Part shown: piece after piece, positions 61,401 to 64,000 of the stretch | How positions within the stretch are numbered: the first letter of the stretch is position 1 | How the letters are laid out: every line of letters begins with the position of its first letter | Source of the DNA: Mytilisepta virgata | Lineage: Eukaryota; Mollusca; Bivalvia; Mytilida; Mytilidae | DNA length: 64,000 bases | Direction: 5' to 3' | NCBI GenBank assembly: GCA_028015205.1 | Contig: CM051511.1 | Location: 1,612,001-1,676,000, forward strand | Notes under the pieces: generated by a model | What the model was told of the DNA's origin: nothing | Databases searched by the model: none | The model's input: only the letters and a program-made list of their open reading frames with translations | Position numbers and translations under genes: made by a program

Positions 61401-64000
61401 CTTAACTTTTTTTAAATTATTAATTTTACATTTTATTTTTAATGATATGATCTGTTCCAGATCTTTGCTCATGTATACATAGTGAGAACTGAGAGTAACC
61501 AAGACACAGCAAAACTTAGGGAACAAATGAATGATAATAATGGTATGTACAATGAAAAAAACAGTATAAATGGGGTGTAAGACTCTTCTACCTGTTTGGG
61601 TCATACCTCAAACTGAGAAAAAAAAGAATGAAGAAGGTGGGATAAAGAATAGTAAGGGATGTAATGTTCCTTTTATTAAAGTTTTGTCATGTGCATGTTT
61701 GAATTATTTGTCAACAATTTGTCCATCATATTCTTTTCTACCCGTTATGGACATTTGTACATAGGTCAAAAGGTTAAAAAGCTATAAGAAATATTTAAAC
61801 AAATTTAATTATAAAGATAAAAAATGAGTAAATTGAATGCAAAAATGTTACTAGTACTACCAGATCTTATAAATTCTAAAACGTGGGTTAACTGGTTAGT
61901 TTTGGCAAGCACCTGCTGTTCTATAAATAGTATCAGTCACATATTTTACAAATATAATTTAAAACTTCCTTGATTACGTTACTTTCTTAACTGGTTTAAA
62001 AGCTCTGGATATCATATAAAATTTCTTAAACTCAAGCAGAATATTTTGCAATAGGCAATACATTAGTCTTTGATATGCTTCAGTTTTGCACACAAGTACC
62101 ATTGTACCATAATTTATTGTTGCTTTTCCATATGATGAAGAGGTTACAAAAAATGAGAAAAATTTAATTTGTAAAAGATCTAACAGGAGTCATGATTGCT
62201 ATTAAAGTGGAATGGGTAGTTCGCTTAACTATTAATGATCAATAGCCTGTCAACACCGAGATAGTGAGTTTGAATCCAGTTGATGTTAGGTGTAATTGAC
62301 AAGTGTTGTCAATTTGCCTTCCGTAGATGGGTGATTTTCTCTGGGTTCTCCAACCTCCATCACCAATAAAAACTGGCCACCTTGATGTAGCCAAATGTGC
62401 TGAATGAATTAATCAATAGATCTATTGTAAGAATTTGGAAATTAGTATAGAAATTCATTTATTTTGGTAAAGCCATTTGACTGCCACACTTAAATTAAGA
62501 TAATAATTGTGTAGATCATAATTTTTTTTCTAGATTCAAGCAGTGAAAGTGGTCAGAATAAAATGGACAGTCACCATGGTGATGTAAATACAGAAGAATT
62601 CATGATTCAGCAGGTACTTATAATAATTATTTGTTGACTGTTTATTGATTTAACAGTTCTGTTCTTGATGCAATCTTCCCAGGCAAAATGACATTTGGTT
62701 AAATAGCCAAAAATTTAAAGTCTTCACTGGAACCGGAAGGTGAAGAATGGCAATAAAAGTATGGTGTCATTTTTTGCTTAGAATGATATGAAAAAAATTA
62801 GCCTACTATATGTATATAACTTTTATTGGTCTTGAAAATCTAGTTAGATCATAAACCTTGTGCCAAAAGCTAGAAGCTGCTAGAACTTTTTTTTTAAAAG
62901 TACTAATTTTCCTTTACAGTCAGTACATATGTGTCCTGTGATTTTTTACGAGCTTGAATATACATGTATCAATAAAATATAAAATAAAATTAACTAATAT
63001 TTTTTTCCAGGCATTAGCAAGAAGCAGACATGAAGTACCTAGTCCATCAACCAGTAAATACCAATCGCCAAACAAGACAATTCAAGGAAGATCAAACATT
63101 TCATCTGATTCTGGTAAAATGAGATCACCAAAGAATTCAAAACAGGACAAAAATATAGTAAACAATAGTGTCACAGACATGGAAAGTCCAGATAGCCAGG
63201 ATGAAGATTTAAAAAGAGCTCTGGAACTTAGTAAACAATGTGCCCTTGAAGTTGAGCATGCTCAGTCAAGGTCAGATGTTTTAAATAAAAATAATTGTAG
63301 ATCTGCTGAGACAACTTCAAAATATAATGGAAATATAAAGCCTTTTACTGGCAAACTTTCTGACTGCCAGGATAATGAATTACAACAAATATTGGAACAT
63401 AGCAAACAAAGCATGGAAGAAAATTTAAAACCTATGTTTAGTGATAGTCAAGATGGGGAACTTCAAAGAATTCTAGAGATTAGTAAACTTGAACAATCAG
63501 TTGTAATGGATGAACCAAAATCAGCTGACAGTGCTGCCACTTTGACTGATAGTCAGGATGAAGAACTGCAAAAAGTGTTAAGACTGAGTAAACTTGATCA
63601 AACACCATGTAAAAGTTCATCAACTTCTTTAGAATTTGGCACTTCAAATCAGGTTAATCAGAATTCATCTTTGGTGAATTTAAACAGGCATCATGGTATA
63701 TGCCTACCACTAGATGGTGCTGAGGAAATTAGATTAGCATTGACACAAAGTTTTCCTATTTCAAATGATTTTCAGTCAAAGCATGTTGAAGATTTGTCTG
63801 AAGAGGAACAGATTAAACTTGCTATTGAACAAAGTAAGCTTGATTTATCCAGTAATATCAGCTTTACTGGAATAAATGATAAAAAATGGTCTGAGGAAAC
63901 AGTTGAACAAAGCAGGGAACCAGAGATTATACTGATTGATTCACAGAGTACAGAATATGGAGATAGCTGTGTAGAGGGCTGTGAGGGAGACCGCCAGGAA
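5320..64000 (+). CDS. Ubl / B-box / winged-helix / ERCC4 nuclease / multi-UIM protein (MUS81-like), partial
   Basis: Exons by GT-AG sites and continuous frame: 5320-5388, 5693-5769, 7219-7422, 8074-8294, 47376-47584, 48099-48249, 48480-48529, 49697-49737, 50946-51046, 51579-51663, 53629-53742, 55599-55800, 56524-56616, 57176-57265, 58120-58240, 58426-58573, 59719-59824, 60379-60442, 61030-61112, 61461-61542, 62534-62613 and 63011 onward. The joined length is 3,381 nt (1,127 codons) without a stop. Domain order by residue: ubiquitin-like fold 1-62, linker 117-260, B-box 261-310, winged helix about 325-440, ERCC4 nuclease 441-660, uncharacterised helical part 660-780, UIM-rich tail 780-1,127. 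The winged helix directly before ERCC4 and the GDY...ERKxxxD motifs are MUS81-like. The ubiquitin-related modules are not part of canonical MUS81, XPF or EME1. Likely nuclear, acting on branched or crosslinked DNA (inference). The N-terminus (upstream exons or Met at 5,335 or 5,341) and the C-terminus beyond 64,000 are unresolved. Confidence 0.85.
6058..6425 (+). repeat. Diverged tandem repeat, about 168-bp unit
   Basis: Two full units and a partial third begin near 6,058, 6,226 and 6,393. Each contains ACTTGATCCTAT, GATT.GATTC, TTTTA..GGAGTTATG and CAAATTTTGTAGGATTGTTAG. It lies in the intron between exons 2 and 3. The open frames on both strands here are by-products of the repeat. Confidence 0.75.
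7484..7648. mobile_element. Fold-back MITE
   Basis: The intron between exons 3 and 4 contains two arms of about 75-80 bp that are near-perfect reverse complements around a short centre (TAGCCTCAGGAC, about 7,559-7,570). Each arm includes TTTCCTAACCAATGTAGG and GGGAGATAAT. An RNA copy would form a long hairpin. There is no coding capacity. It is best read as a palindromic MITE. Confidence 0.75.
8074..8294 (+). CDS. Exon 4 of the MUS81-like gene
   Basis: The acceptor is TTTTTGTTGTAG and the donor CCAC/GTAAGC. The exon joins phase 2 upstream and leaves one base (C), which is completed by GG at 47,376, more than 39 kb downstream. It encodes an alpha-helical segment (FPTVNDFVIFLERLNKKG, then LYTQRDLREMREDFVANF and a GDPLAAFIEHHAVRLGI stretch). 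I do not recognise a family. It could be a diverged helical domain in the place where MUS81 has its N-terminal helix-hairpin-helix, but no HhH motif is visible. Confidence 0.75.
8410..8719 (-). mobile_element. tRNA-derived SINE
   Basis: Read on the - strand the element starts GGGGGCACTGTGGTATTTTA, has an A-box-like TTAGTTAGCAC and a perfect B box GGTTCGATTCC, and continues into a conserved-looking body (CACCCTTGGCACGTTAAAGA). This is the head-plus-body layout of tRNA-related SINEs. It sits about 100 bp left of the giant element in the same intron. It is not a functional tRNA gene: the cloverleaf 3' half is absent. Confidence 0.75.
8823..8868 (+). repeat. Left terminal inverted repeat of giant element
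   Basis: Begins CCGTAAAAGGCTGTGTATTA after the TA at 8,821-8,822. The phrase GTATTATACGCA occurs twice (about 8,837 and 8,855). Matches the right terminus on the opposite strand with about two mismatches and a 2-bp gap over roughly 33 bp. Confidence 0.75.
9255..9930 (+). repeat. Left subterminal repeat with palindrome array
   Basis: About 675 bp, inverted relative to 40,413-41,140. It carries eight sites of the palindrome GAATAAATTTATTC: cores at 9399, 9514, 9565, 9620, 9712, 9764 (degenerate), 9801 and 9850. The centre-to-centre spacing is about 37-115 bp. Some sites extend to 20-bp perfect palindromes, such as AGGGAATAAATTTATTCCCT (9,617-9,636) and TAAGAATAAATTTATTCTTA (9,396-9,415). The likely role is binding of an element-encoded dimeric protein (inference). 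Confidence 0.88.
10517..10804 (-). CDS. ParB-like gene, last exon
   Basis: 96 codons including TAA at 10,517-10,519. Begins TATVVEYVNDKVYLG and contains YTKAAVGKLEKNF and a beta-rich ITRVECNIKNNKIVIS ending. It looks like a compact alpha/beta domain of unknown family. The + strand frame 10,566-10,820 is its shadow. Confidence 0.75.
   Translation of the reverse strand, partial: TATVVEYVNDKVYLGILEDNNLTYTKAAVGKLEKNFVLSEKAESFTLNKKDKQVIDPKYIITRVECNIKNNKIVISAENKTKIVESVVSYYQNSR
10517..21855 (-). CDS. ParB/sulfiredoxin-like domain coiled-coil protein (13 exons)
   Basis: Exons in transcription order: 21855-21751, 19418-19404 (15-nt microexon), 18840-18715, 18158-17855, 16454-15976, 15746-15490, 15052-14963, 14100-13917, 13387-13316, 12819-12712, 12359-12288, 11794-11723 and 10804-10517. 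All have GT-AG borders and matching phases. The joined CDS is 2,172 nt: 723 residues plus TAA. Order: N-terminal part 1-82, acidic Ser/Gln-rich linker 83-183, ParB-like domain about 187-340, helical domain 344-428, basic linker, coiled coil 459-580, acidic linker, C-terminal domain 629-723. ParB N-terminal domains bind and hydrolyse CTP in bacterial segregation proteins; whether this one does is unknown. The start ATG (21,853-21,855) is the only Met opening a frame into the first donor. The gene lies inside the giant element and ends 650 bp from the left palindrome array. Confidence 0.8.
11723..15052 (-). CDS. ParB-like gene, exons 7-12: coiled coil and linkers
   Basis: Exons 15052-14963 (Lys/Ser-rich, CTKKKDMSKEETSKN), 14100-13917 (heptads in LQNLKRELDLLKKTSQ and QKKLQLKVTENINLHQEIQ), 13387-13316, 12819-12712 (EAIKNLELQVNMAEEAA), 12359-12288 and 11794-11723. 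The coiled coil covers about residues 459-580 and would allow dimerisation. From the second of these exons on, every junction is phase 0. Three exons are exactly 72 nt and one 108 nt, so exons could be skipped without frameshift. Confidence 0.72.
15490..15746 (-). CDS. ParB-like gene, exon 6: helical domain
   Basis: Residues 344-428. Contains LSKDVWCKLEMVFEAWQKG, then MKQTHLTNLFRIHDKNEKE and ANRDISFAKFKATCSR. It sits where ParB has its helix-turn-helix DNA-binding domain. It is helical and partly basic, but I cannot identify a clear HTH. This is the best candidate for a DNA-binding part (inference). Confidence 0.65.
15976..16454 (-). CDS. ParB-like gene, exon 5: ParB/Srx-fold domain
   Basis: Residues about 184-343. 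The order of elements follows ParB N-terminal domains: a strand and Pro region (VHISNLVEPAKQRKVRDL), helix with LETEIGKIGSVYTVLI (the 'sIKxxGxlxPixV' stretch), strand plus turn VEVIGGYHTQQALI (the 'G.HRxxAA' position, about 253-260), then ALKLGYLHNE and SFEEKVKLFRGLLE (the 'N.....S..E......L' end). The Arg of the canonical GxxR box is absent (GGYHTQQA), so CTP use is uncertain. Similarity is read by eye; a profile search is needed to fix the family. Confidence 0.72.
17341..17765 (+). repeat. Interspersed repeat with two internal units
   Basis: Within an intron of the ParB-like gene. Two related units contain AGGCGTACT.GAGTTAGT..., TGACATGTGAA and AAGTCCCATAAC, and the block ends GTTGACGGACGGACATTGG. 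This is the style of mollusc tandem-bearing repeats. No coding. Confidence 0.6.
17855..18840 (-). CDS. ParB-like gene, exons 3-4 (N-terminal part and acidic linker)
   Basis: Exon 3 (18840-18715) encodes a 42-residue segment with LHLKDFKCSGKELSPVC and EFLRWLKENK, of unknown family. Exon 4 (18158-17855) is low-complexity, rich in Gln, Asn, Ser, Asp and Glu (for example NEDGQQAEQHNEQ and DNADNEEKDKESSD), and looks disordered. It ends one base into a Gly codon completed by exon 5. The two overlapping - strand frames here are alternatives; only this one keeps phase. Confidence 0.72.
18935..19280. mobile_element. Fold-back MITE with G-tract
   Basis: Inverted arms CTAGAGGATGAGATCAAAAG...TTCAATGTAGGATAAAAAACTTA (left, about 18,937) and its reverse complement (right, to about 19,278) enclose a spacer with a G-run of over 20 near 19,188-19,209. 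It is intronic to the ParB-like gene. Confidence 0.65.
19404..19418 (-). CDS. ParB-like gene, 15-nt microexon 2
   Basis: Five codons (DKYVK) between an ATTAG acceptor and AAG/GTAAGC donor. The acceptor's TAG would be an in-frame stop if the exon extended further, so the exon must begin here. It is inferred from the strong donor and phase 0 on both sides and could be skipped without a frameshift. Confidence 0.5.
19700..21750. other. First long intron of ParB-like gene
   Basis: Non-coding on both strands as far as I can see. Contains a short paired phrase (CGAAATGACTATTTTTCGG / CGAATTGACTATT near 20,215-20,245). No recognised mobile element. Confidence 0.4.
21751..21855 (-). CDS. ParB-like gene, exon 1
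   Basis: ATG at 21,855-21,853 opens 35 codons (starts MCTWSVKNGKLIVKDHPYES) ending in phase 0 at GAG/GTATGT. It joins the microexon coding DKYVK and then exon 3 without a stop. The assignment rests on frame continuity and the good donor; there is no recognisable domain. Confidence 0.6.
21860..26040. other. Central region of giant element, no gene recognised
   Basis: Lies between the divergent ParB-like and + strand genes, so the ParB-like promoter should be here. I see AT-rich sequence, G/C homopolymers near 23,816, 24,289 and 25,008, and a three-unit tandem repeat at 24.18-24.61 kb. The short open frames have no family motifs. Confidence 0.4.
24176..24615 (+). repeat. Tandem repeat, three units of about 165 bp
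   Basis: Units start near 24,176, 24,342 and 24,506. Each carries CTAAAAATGAAATA.ATATGC, TGCATTAAGGTTAATGCACAGAG, AAAGTTT.ATCAAATT and TTTGAGCGGTTA. The first two end in a poly-C run followed by CAAAAAATGTCAATTTTTA. Confidence 0.85.
26046..27077 (+). pseudogene. 5'-truncated LINE: RT thumb and C-terminal zinc knuckle
   Basis: 343 codons encode the C-terminal part of a non-LTR retrotransposon ORF2: FEYKFLGCLLKSNG (after the palm), LFDKLIRPILTYSSEI (the 'kl..PiL.YgsEiW' motif), LNFCKSLLGTKKSS, and the CxxC-x6-H-x4-C knuckle RICKICKTIEDESHFILKC near the stop. The RT palm with YADD and any endonuclease are missing, so it is a typical 5'-truncated insert. The frame is still open, suggesting a fairly young copy. 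The 3' UTR probably extends to about 27,350. Confidence 0.88.
27655..27735 (-). mobile_element. Retroelement 3'-end fragment
   Basis: On the - strand it reads ATGCTGTCAACCCTTCTGGG, then an ATAAAATTGCATTTCAAATAAAG stretch, then (ATT)n. That is a retroposon 3' terminus with a short microsatellite tail. Only the end is recognisable. Confidence 0.45.
28470..28775 (+). repeat. Tandem duplication, about 165 bp
   Basis: Two units share ACAGGAAGTTGATGT, GGTCCGA, TCCCACAATA.GGC.TACC, ATAGAAGGCTTGTGA, AAAATATCAAGCGGCTGTGA and GTGTGACGAAAAAT. They are about 85-90% alike by eye. The long - strand frame 28,338-28,739 is only this repeat. Confidence 0.85.
28930..29391 (+). repeat. Direct repeat pair of about 90 bp
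   Basis: 28,930-29,022 and 29,300-29,391 share TATTATCAGGTTTTCTGCAA, ATATCAGCCGCGAGACACAA, TGTGAAGCTTTTT and GGCGAGTGAGCG. The second copy is followed by part of its own complement (AAAATCTTCATATTGTGTCG). Confidence 0.8.
30938..31740. mobile_element. Fold-back element with internal tandem repeats
   Basis: Inverted ends of about 80 bp (left: CGCACTTTCGAAGAAAGTTC, then GAGGATATAGCAACTGTCTCC; right: its complement near 31,660-31,740) enclose four diverged units of about 145 bp. Each unit has a GTCACAA..T.AAATTGA stretch and AATACTGTA.AGAAAT.AAATG. This TIR-plus-tandem form is common in molluscs. It is inserted inside the giant element. Confidence 0.7.
32192..32942 (+). CDS. Small secreted protein of unknown family (two exons)
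   Basis: Exon 1 (32192-32278) encodes 29 residues starting MFLQVLPVFLLVSKLFQFSI, a good signal peptide, and ends phase 0 at ATG/GTAAGT. Exon 2 (32709-32942) from AATACAG/ATAAGC continues in phase 0 for 77 codons to TGA. The mature part would be about 85 residues with a single Cys (ISNCDRHLY), a hydrophobic stretch (AFALVYVFSVIVEFV) and a basic amphipathic end (NPEWFKKVINVLKTLTTK). I do not recognise the family and it lacks a cysteine framework. The intron contains the dispersed repeat also seen at 500-785. It lies inside the giant element, just upstream of the DUF7869 gene, so it may be cargo. Confidence 0.55.
32345..32625 (+). repeat. Dispersed repeat, copy 2
   Basis: Diverged direct copy of 500-785, within the intron of the small secreted-protein gene. 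One copy is inside and one outside the giant element, so the family is older than or independent of that element. Confidence 0.6.
33228..38019 (+). CDS. DUF7869-type protein, candidate DDE transposase (5' end not found)
   Basis: Exons 33228-33600, 34233-34324, 34923-34963, 36076-36237, 36506-36622 and 37411-38019 (TAG), all GT-AG and in phase, giving about 464 residues. Motifs in order: FRRGRSLSRETEDAIFWL; LPYKTRKYDIYKNY; FSRCSTCTTL; SLIIDGMDQ joined to SKTNLPHF; LPDVLYIQADNCFRENKN; LSFLYVGHTHEDIDAGFSRI. The last three blocks are the hallmark of the DUF7869 family (name from memory). Their Asp residues (DGMDQ, ADN, HEDID) look like a DDE RNase-H-fold active site. The frame runs open upstream of 33,228 but loses splice support, and the usual N-terminal Cys region is not found upstream. 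A polyadenylation signal lies at 38,704. The gene points to the right palindrome array. Confidence 0.82.
38704..38709 (+). promoter_or_regulatory. Candidate polyadenylation signal
   Basis: First AATAAA after the DUF7869 stop codon, 685 bp downstream. Plausible but not proven by anything else in the sequence. Confidence 0.35.
38764..39660 (+). pseudogene. Basic-rich exon pair resembling a DUF7869 N-terminus
   Basis: Exon 38764-38960 (after TTTATAG, donor GATG/GTAATT) encodes a Lys/Arg/Asn-rich segment ending MGSVRRCNKRCNRDG. It joins 39,565 onward in phase (GSKRRKRTIFHSFVYCDGST). The C-x3-C followed by R..IF..F is how DUF7869 proteins often begin. It lies downstream of the C-terminal exons and is cut off before the array, so it may be the start of a truncated second copy. 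It could also be an alternative 3' tail, or chance. Confidence 0.35.
39130..40284 (+). repeat. Two related interspersed repeats
   Basis: Near 39,155 and 39,900 the same start occurs (GATATAG.GATTGTCTC.GT, then GTCCGTCACAC), followed by units with CAAACTTTGAAAATT, TTCATTTTTCAAT and TATGCAGATG..CA. It is the same general family as the fold-back at 30.9-31.7 kb. Confidence 0.65.
40285..40412 (+). repeat. Direct partial duplicate of the array flank
   Basis: The sequence from TTATTCTTAAAGAAACAGCA to CCAAGAATTTCC repeats, in the same orientation, 40,984-41,118 (shared ATACTGGTAAAA, GGACATCCAAGAAT and AATGCTGTTTTT). The right array is therefore bracketed by two copies of one flank. No such second copy is seen beside the left array. 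Confidence 0.75.
40413..41140 (-). repeat. Right subterminal repeat with palindrome array
   Basis: The inverted copy of 9,255-9,930, about 50 bp longer because one unit is duplicated. Palindrome cores GAATAAATTTATTC start at 40480, 40529, 40566 (degenerate), 40618, 40710, 40765, 40817, 40868 and 40983. The 40,765 and 40,817 sites lie in near-copies of the same spacer (AGAAGCAAATG.....TTGTTCAT), showing recent unit expansion. Site sequence is kept while spacers differ in length, which argues for selection or homogenisation of the sites. Confidence 0.88.
41820..41890 (-). repeat. Right terminal inverted repeat of giant element
   Basis: On the - strand it begins CCGTAAAACGGTGTGTATTA just inside TA (41,891-41,892). 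A second GTGCGTATTATAG-like copy lies about 55 bp further in (41,820-41,832), mirroring the doubled phrase at the left end. Confidence 0.75.
45270..45990 (+). repeat. Diverged minisatellite inside second element
   Basis: About six units of roughly 110-160 bp, each with a variant of CA..CA.T..GTCAC.ATAACCTACATTTTATGCTT followed by a G.GTGA.TT..TT stretch. They are strongly diverged from each other. Confidence 0.55.
46680..47055 (+). repeat. CG-rich subterminal word array
   Basis: Two long near-copies (about 46,705-46,850 and 46,855-47,000) carry ACTATACGTGCGTAATACGC, GTTATACGCATGTATGTAA, AACGTACGTAAAACATATG and TTTCATGCGTGGTACTATAC. It is very rich in CpG and in the self-complementary words ACGT, CATG and TACGTA, in sharp contrast to the AT-rich surroundings. 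Confidence 0.8.
47376..47584 (+). CDS. Exon 5: N/Q/R-rich linker
   Basis: The acceptor is GTTTTAATCAG and the donor is CAA/GTGAGT. Phase 1 matches exon 4 across the transposon-filled intron. The translation is low-complexity and basic, rich in Asn, Gln and Arg (for example NNRGQQRNEH and QPRARGRKQ). It is probably disordered and may help nuclear import or nucleic acid binding (inference). It connects the N-terminal part to the B-box zinc finger. Confidence 0.75.
47785..48015 (+). mobile_element. Degenerate tRNA-derived SINE
   Basis: A B-box-like GGTTCAATCC at about 47,820 and a body with TTGTGAGCAAGCATGTTAAA and CCACTGGACATTAAAG suggest a decayed SINE. The A-box is not convincing. Confidence 0.35.
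48099..48249 (+). CDS. Exon 6: B-box-type zinc finger
   Basis: The exon encodes the zinc-ligand series C-x2-C-x8-C-x2-C-x11-C-x2-C-x4-H-x7-H, beginning LCEDCEESEAEVYCPEC and ending LCGTCSQTVHRG...H. The spacing and the LC..C....H ending are those of B-box fingers, which usually mediate protein-protein contacts in TRIM-type proteins. All eight ligands are present, so it should fold. No RING finger or long coiled coil is seen next to it, so this is not a TRIM ligase. Confidence 0.85.
48480..53742 (+). CDS. Exons 7-11: MUS81-type winged-helix region
   Basis: Exons 48480-48529, 49697-49737, 50946-51046, 51579-51663 and 53629-53742 join in frame. The translation contains PYVPHAFKAPFSILVALY, then TEDVIKEKAQPLTD, then the wing-like end YALTDLGHQLARKLLQYQQS. 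The PYVP...S...L.ALY start, the KEKAQPLTD segment and the YALT..G..LA+KL end resemble the winged-helix domain that precedes the nuclease domain in MUS81. Introns contain a tandem repeat (51,716-52,898) and a pogo-like MITE (52,985-53,159). Confidence 0.75.
51716..52898 (+). repeat. Tandem repeat block, about 185-bp unit
   Basis: Starts TAGCTCACCTGGCCAAAGGC and ends AGGCTCAGCCCACTGAGCCT. In between are about six units with CAGGAATGATGTATGGAAGG, TCCTTTACTAAGATTGCC, AACATGGCTGCCAGAGCAGG and ACATAGTTTAACATTGGACC. The middle units are nearly identical and the outer ones diverged. Intronic to the host gene. Confidence 0.9.
52985..53159. mobile_element. pogo/Tigger-like MITE
   Basis: 175 bp with ends CAGTTGACTCTCGTTATCTC and its complement (GAGATAACGAGAGTCGACTG), flanked by TA. 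The internal GTCGAATTT phrases are typical of pogo-type MITEs. No coding. Confidence 0.85.
55599..58573 (+). CDS. Exons 12-16: ERCC4 (XPF/MUS81-type) nuclease domain
   Basis: Exons 55599-55800, 56524-56616, 57176-57265, 58120-58240 and 58426-58573. Visible motifs are LIIDEQER (Asp about residue 454), LPAGDYIWIL (Asp 483), FIVERKGWEDLEDSI (E515, R516, K517 and D521) and RFHKQ, then CFYLMEGS. The GDx(n)ERKxxxD signature is complete, so metal-dependent endonuclease activity is expected. GDYIWIL in place of XPF-like GDY.L favours MUS81 kinship. The start of exon 12 was chosen at ATAG/TACAG because only that acceptor restores phase; the open frame extends further upstream but does not splice in frame. 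I see no tandem helix-hairpin-helix right after the domain. Confidence 0.88.
55887..56091. mobile_element. TA-flanked MITE
   Basis: 205 bp with inverted ends CTGTAAATTCGGAAATTATG and CAATAATTTCTGAATTTACAG, TA on both sides, and repeated CGCAATAAT / ATTGCGA words inside. It lies just downstream of exon 12 and explains the odd frames there. Confidence 0.82.
57100..57190 (+). repeat. Short duplication of an intron-exon border
   Basis: TTTTTCAGGGTTGTGGAATT at about 57,128 is a near-copy of TTTTTTCAGGGTAGTGGAATTCC at about 57,170, the real acceptor and start of exon 14. Using the first copy would not keep the exon reading frame intact. Confidence 0.55.
57266..57862 (-). repeat. Interspersed repeat of the TAGCTCACCTGGCC family
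   Basis: The right end GGCCAGGTGAGCTAA is the complement of the start of the 51.7-kb block. The left end CTAGAGGCTCATCTGAGCCTG resembles that block's end. The body differs and is not tandem. It begins at the donor of exon 14. Confidence 0.75.
58785..59645 (+). repeat. Two-unit tandem interspersed repeat
   Basis: Starts TTTAGCTCAACTGTCCTAAA with GTCCGTCCGTCTTAAACTCT. Units of about 470 bp share CCTTAGGGTATCTAGT, GAAACATGGC.GCCATGGCTA, ATCTCAAAAACTAAAG, CAGGTCAAGATCTACCTGCC and GTTATTGCCCCTGAATT. Intronic. Confidence 0.85.
59719..62613 (+). CDS. Exons 17-21: region between nuclease domain and UIM tail
   Basis: Exons 59719-59824, 60379-60442, 61030-61112, 61461-61542 and 62534-62613, all with good GT-AG borders and matching phases. 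The first two are helical (SIVDSVKEELSTPKYKQ, LQGLEAYSKRRQTLQNKCLE). A middle part reads VIDKFSTNAYNMVHYDI and IFAHVYIVRTES. It occupies the place of the MUS81 C-terminal HhH2 but shows no clear GxxGxxxA-type hairpins. The last exon starts an acidic, Ser-rich tail and the first UIM, which is split by the final intron. Confidence 0.75.
62205..62410 (+). mobile_element. tRNA-derived SINE
   Basis: The head has an A-box-like GGGTAGTTCGC and a B box GAGTTTGAATCC. The body contains TTTTCTCTGGGTTCTCC, CCTCCATCACCAATAAAAAC and TGGCCACCTTGATGTAGCC, a conserved core seen in several invertebrate SINEs. Intronic, just before exon 21. Confidence 0.75.
63011..64000 (+). CDS. Exon 22: UIM-rich tail, runs off the window
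   Basis: Open for 330 codons to the window edge. UIM-like repeats (acidic, hydrophobic-x-x-Ala-x-x-x-Ser): EEFMIQQALARSRHE across the junction with exon 21; DEDLKRALELSKQ (63,191-63,238); NELQQILEHSKQ (63,362-63,409); GELQRILEISKLE (63,442-63,489); EELQKVLRLSKLD (63,548-63,595); EEIRLALTQS (about 63,719-63,752); EEEQIKLAIEQSKLD (63,796-63,845). Repeats 2-5 share an [SC]QDxxL start, suggesting local duplication. Near 63,925 EIILIDS fits a SUMO-interacting motif. The tail is Ser/Asn-rich and likely disordered between motifs. Ubiquitin-chain binding is inferred from these motifs. Confidence 0.85.

Noticed and set aside
62205..62280. tRNA gene on the + strand
   Set aside because: Same reason: tRNA-like head of a SINE with a conserved core body downstream.

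Overview
The window is AT-rich animal genomic DNA with long introns, GT-AG splice sites, tRNA-derived SINEs, LINE fragments, MITEs and the 'TTTAGCTCACCTGG...' interspersed repeats common in molluscs. A bivalve, perhaps a mussel, is the best guess; this rests on repeat style and base composition, not on a database match.

One host gene runs left to right through the whole window (exons from 5,320 to beyond 64,000, + strand). Splice phases join 22 exons into one frame of 1,127 codons, incomplete at both ends. The protein reads as a ubiquitin-like fold, an N/Q/R-rich linker, a B-box-type zinc finger, a MUS81-type winged helix, an ERCC4 (XPF/MUS81-type) nuclease domain with its catalytic motifs intact, and a C-terminal tail with about seven ubiquitin-interacting motifs plus a SUMO-interacting-like motif. 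It looks like a structure-specific DNA repair nuclease wired to ubiquitin signalling, an arrangement I do not recognise from canonical MUS81 or XPF.

Its fourth recognisable intron (8,295-47,375, 39 kb) is almost entirely mobile DNA. The main occupant is an apparent 33,068-bp giant transposon (8,823-41,890): TA on both sides, imperfect terminal inverted repeats starting CCGTAAAA, and about 0.7-kb subterminal inverted repeats. Each subterminal repeat carries 8-9 copies of a palindrome, GAATAAATTTATTC. Inside are two divergent multi-exon genes whose 3' ends point to the two arrays. On the - strand a 13-exon, 723-residue protein has a ParB/sulfiredoxin-like N-terminal domain and coiled coils (21,855 to 10,517). 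On the + strand is a DUF7869-type protein with a DDE-like acidic pattern (33,228 to 38,019). A small two-exon secreted-protein gene (32,192-32,942), a 5'-truncated LINE and several fold-back repeats lie between them. A ParB-like protein, palindrome arrays resembling centromere sites, and a candidate transposase on one TIR-bounded unit would be a new kind of giant transposon. The linkage is inferred from sequence layout.

A second TA-flanked element (42,054-47,067) with CG-rich ACGT-type subterminal repeats follows 163 bp later and has no recognisable coding region. The right third (47.4-64 kb) holds the remaining host exons, with tandem repeats, MITEs and SINEs in the introns. Homopolymer G or C runs near 19.2, 23.8, 24.3, 25.0, 43.65 and 48.86 kb may be length-uncertain.
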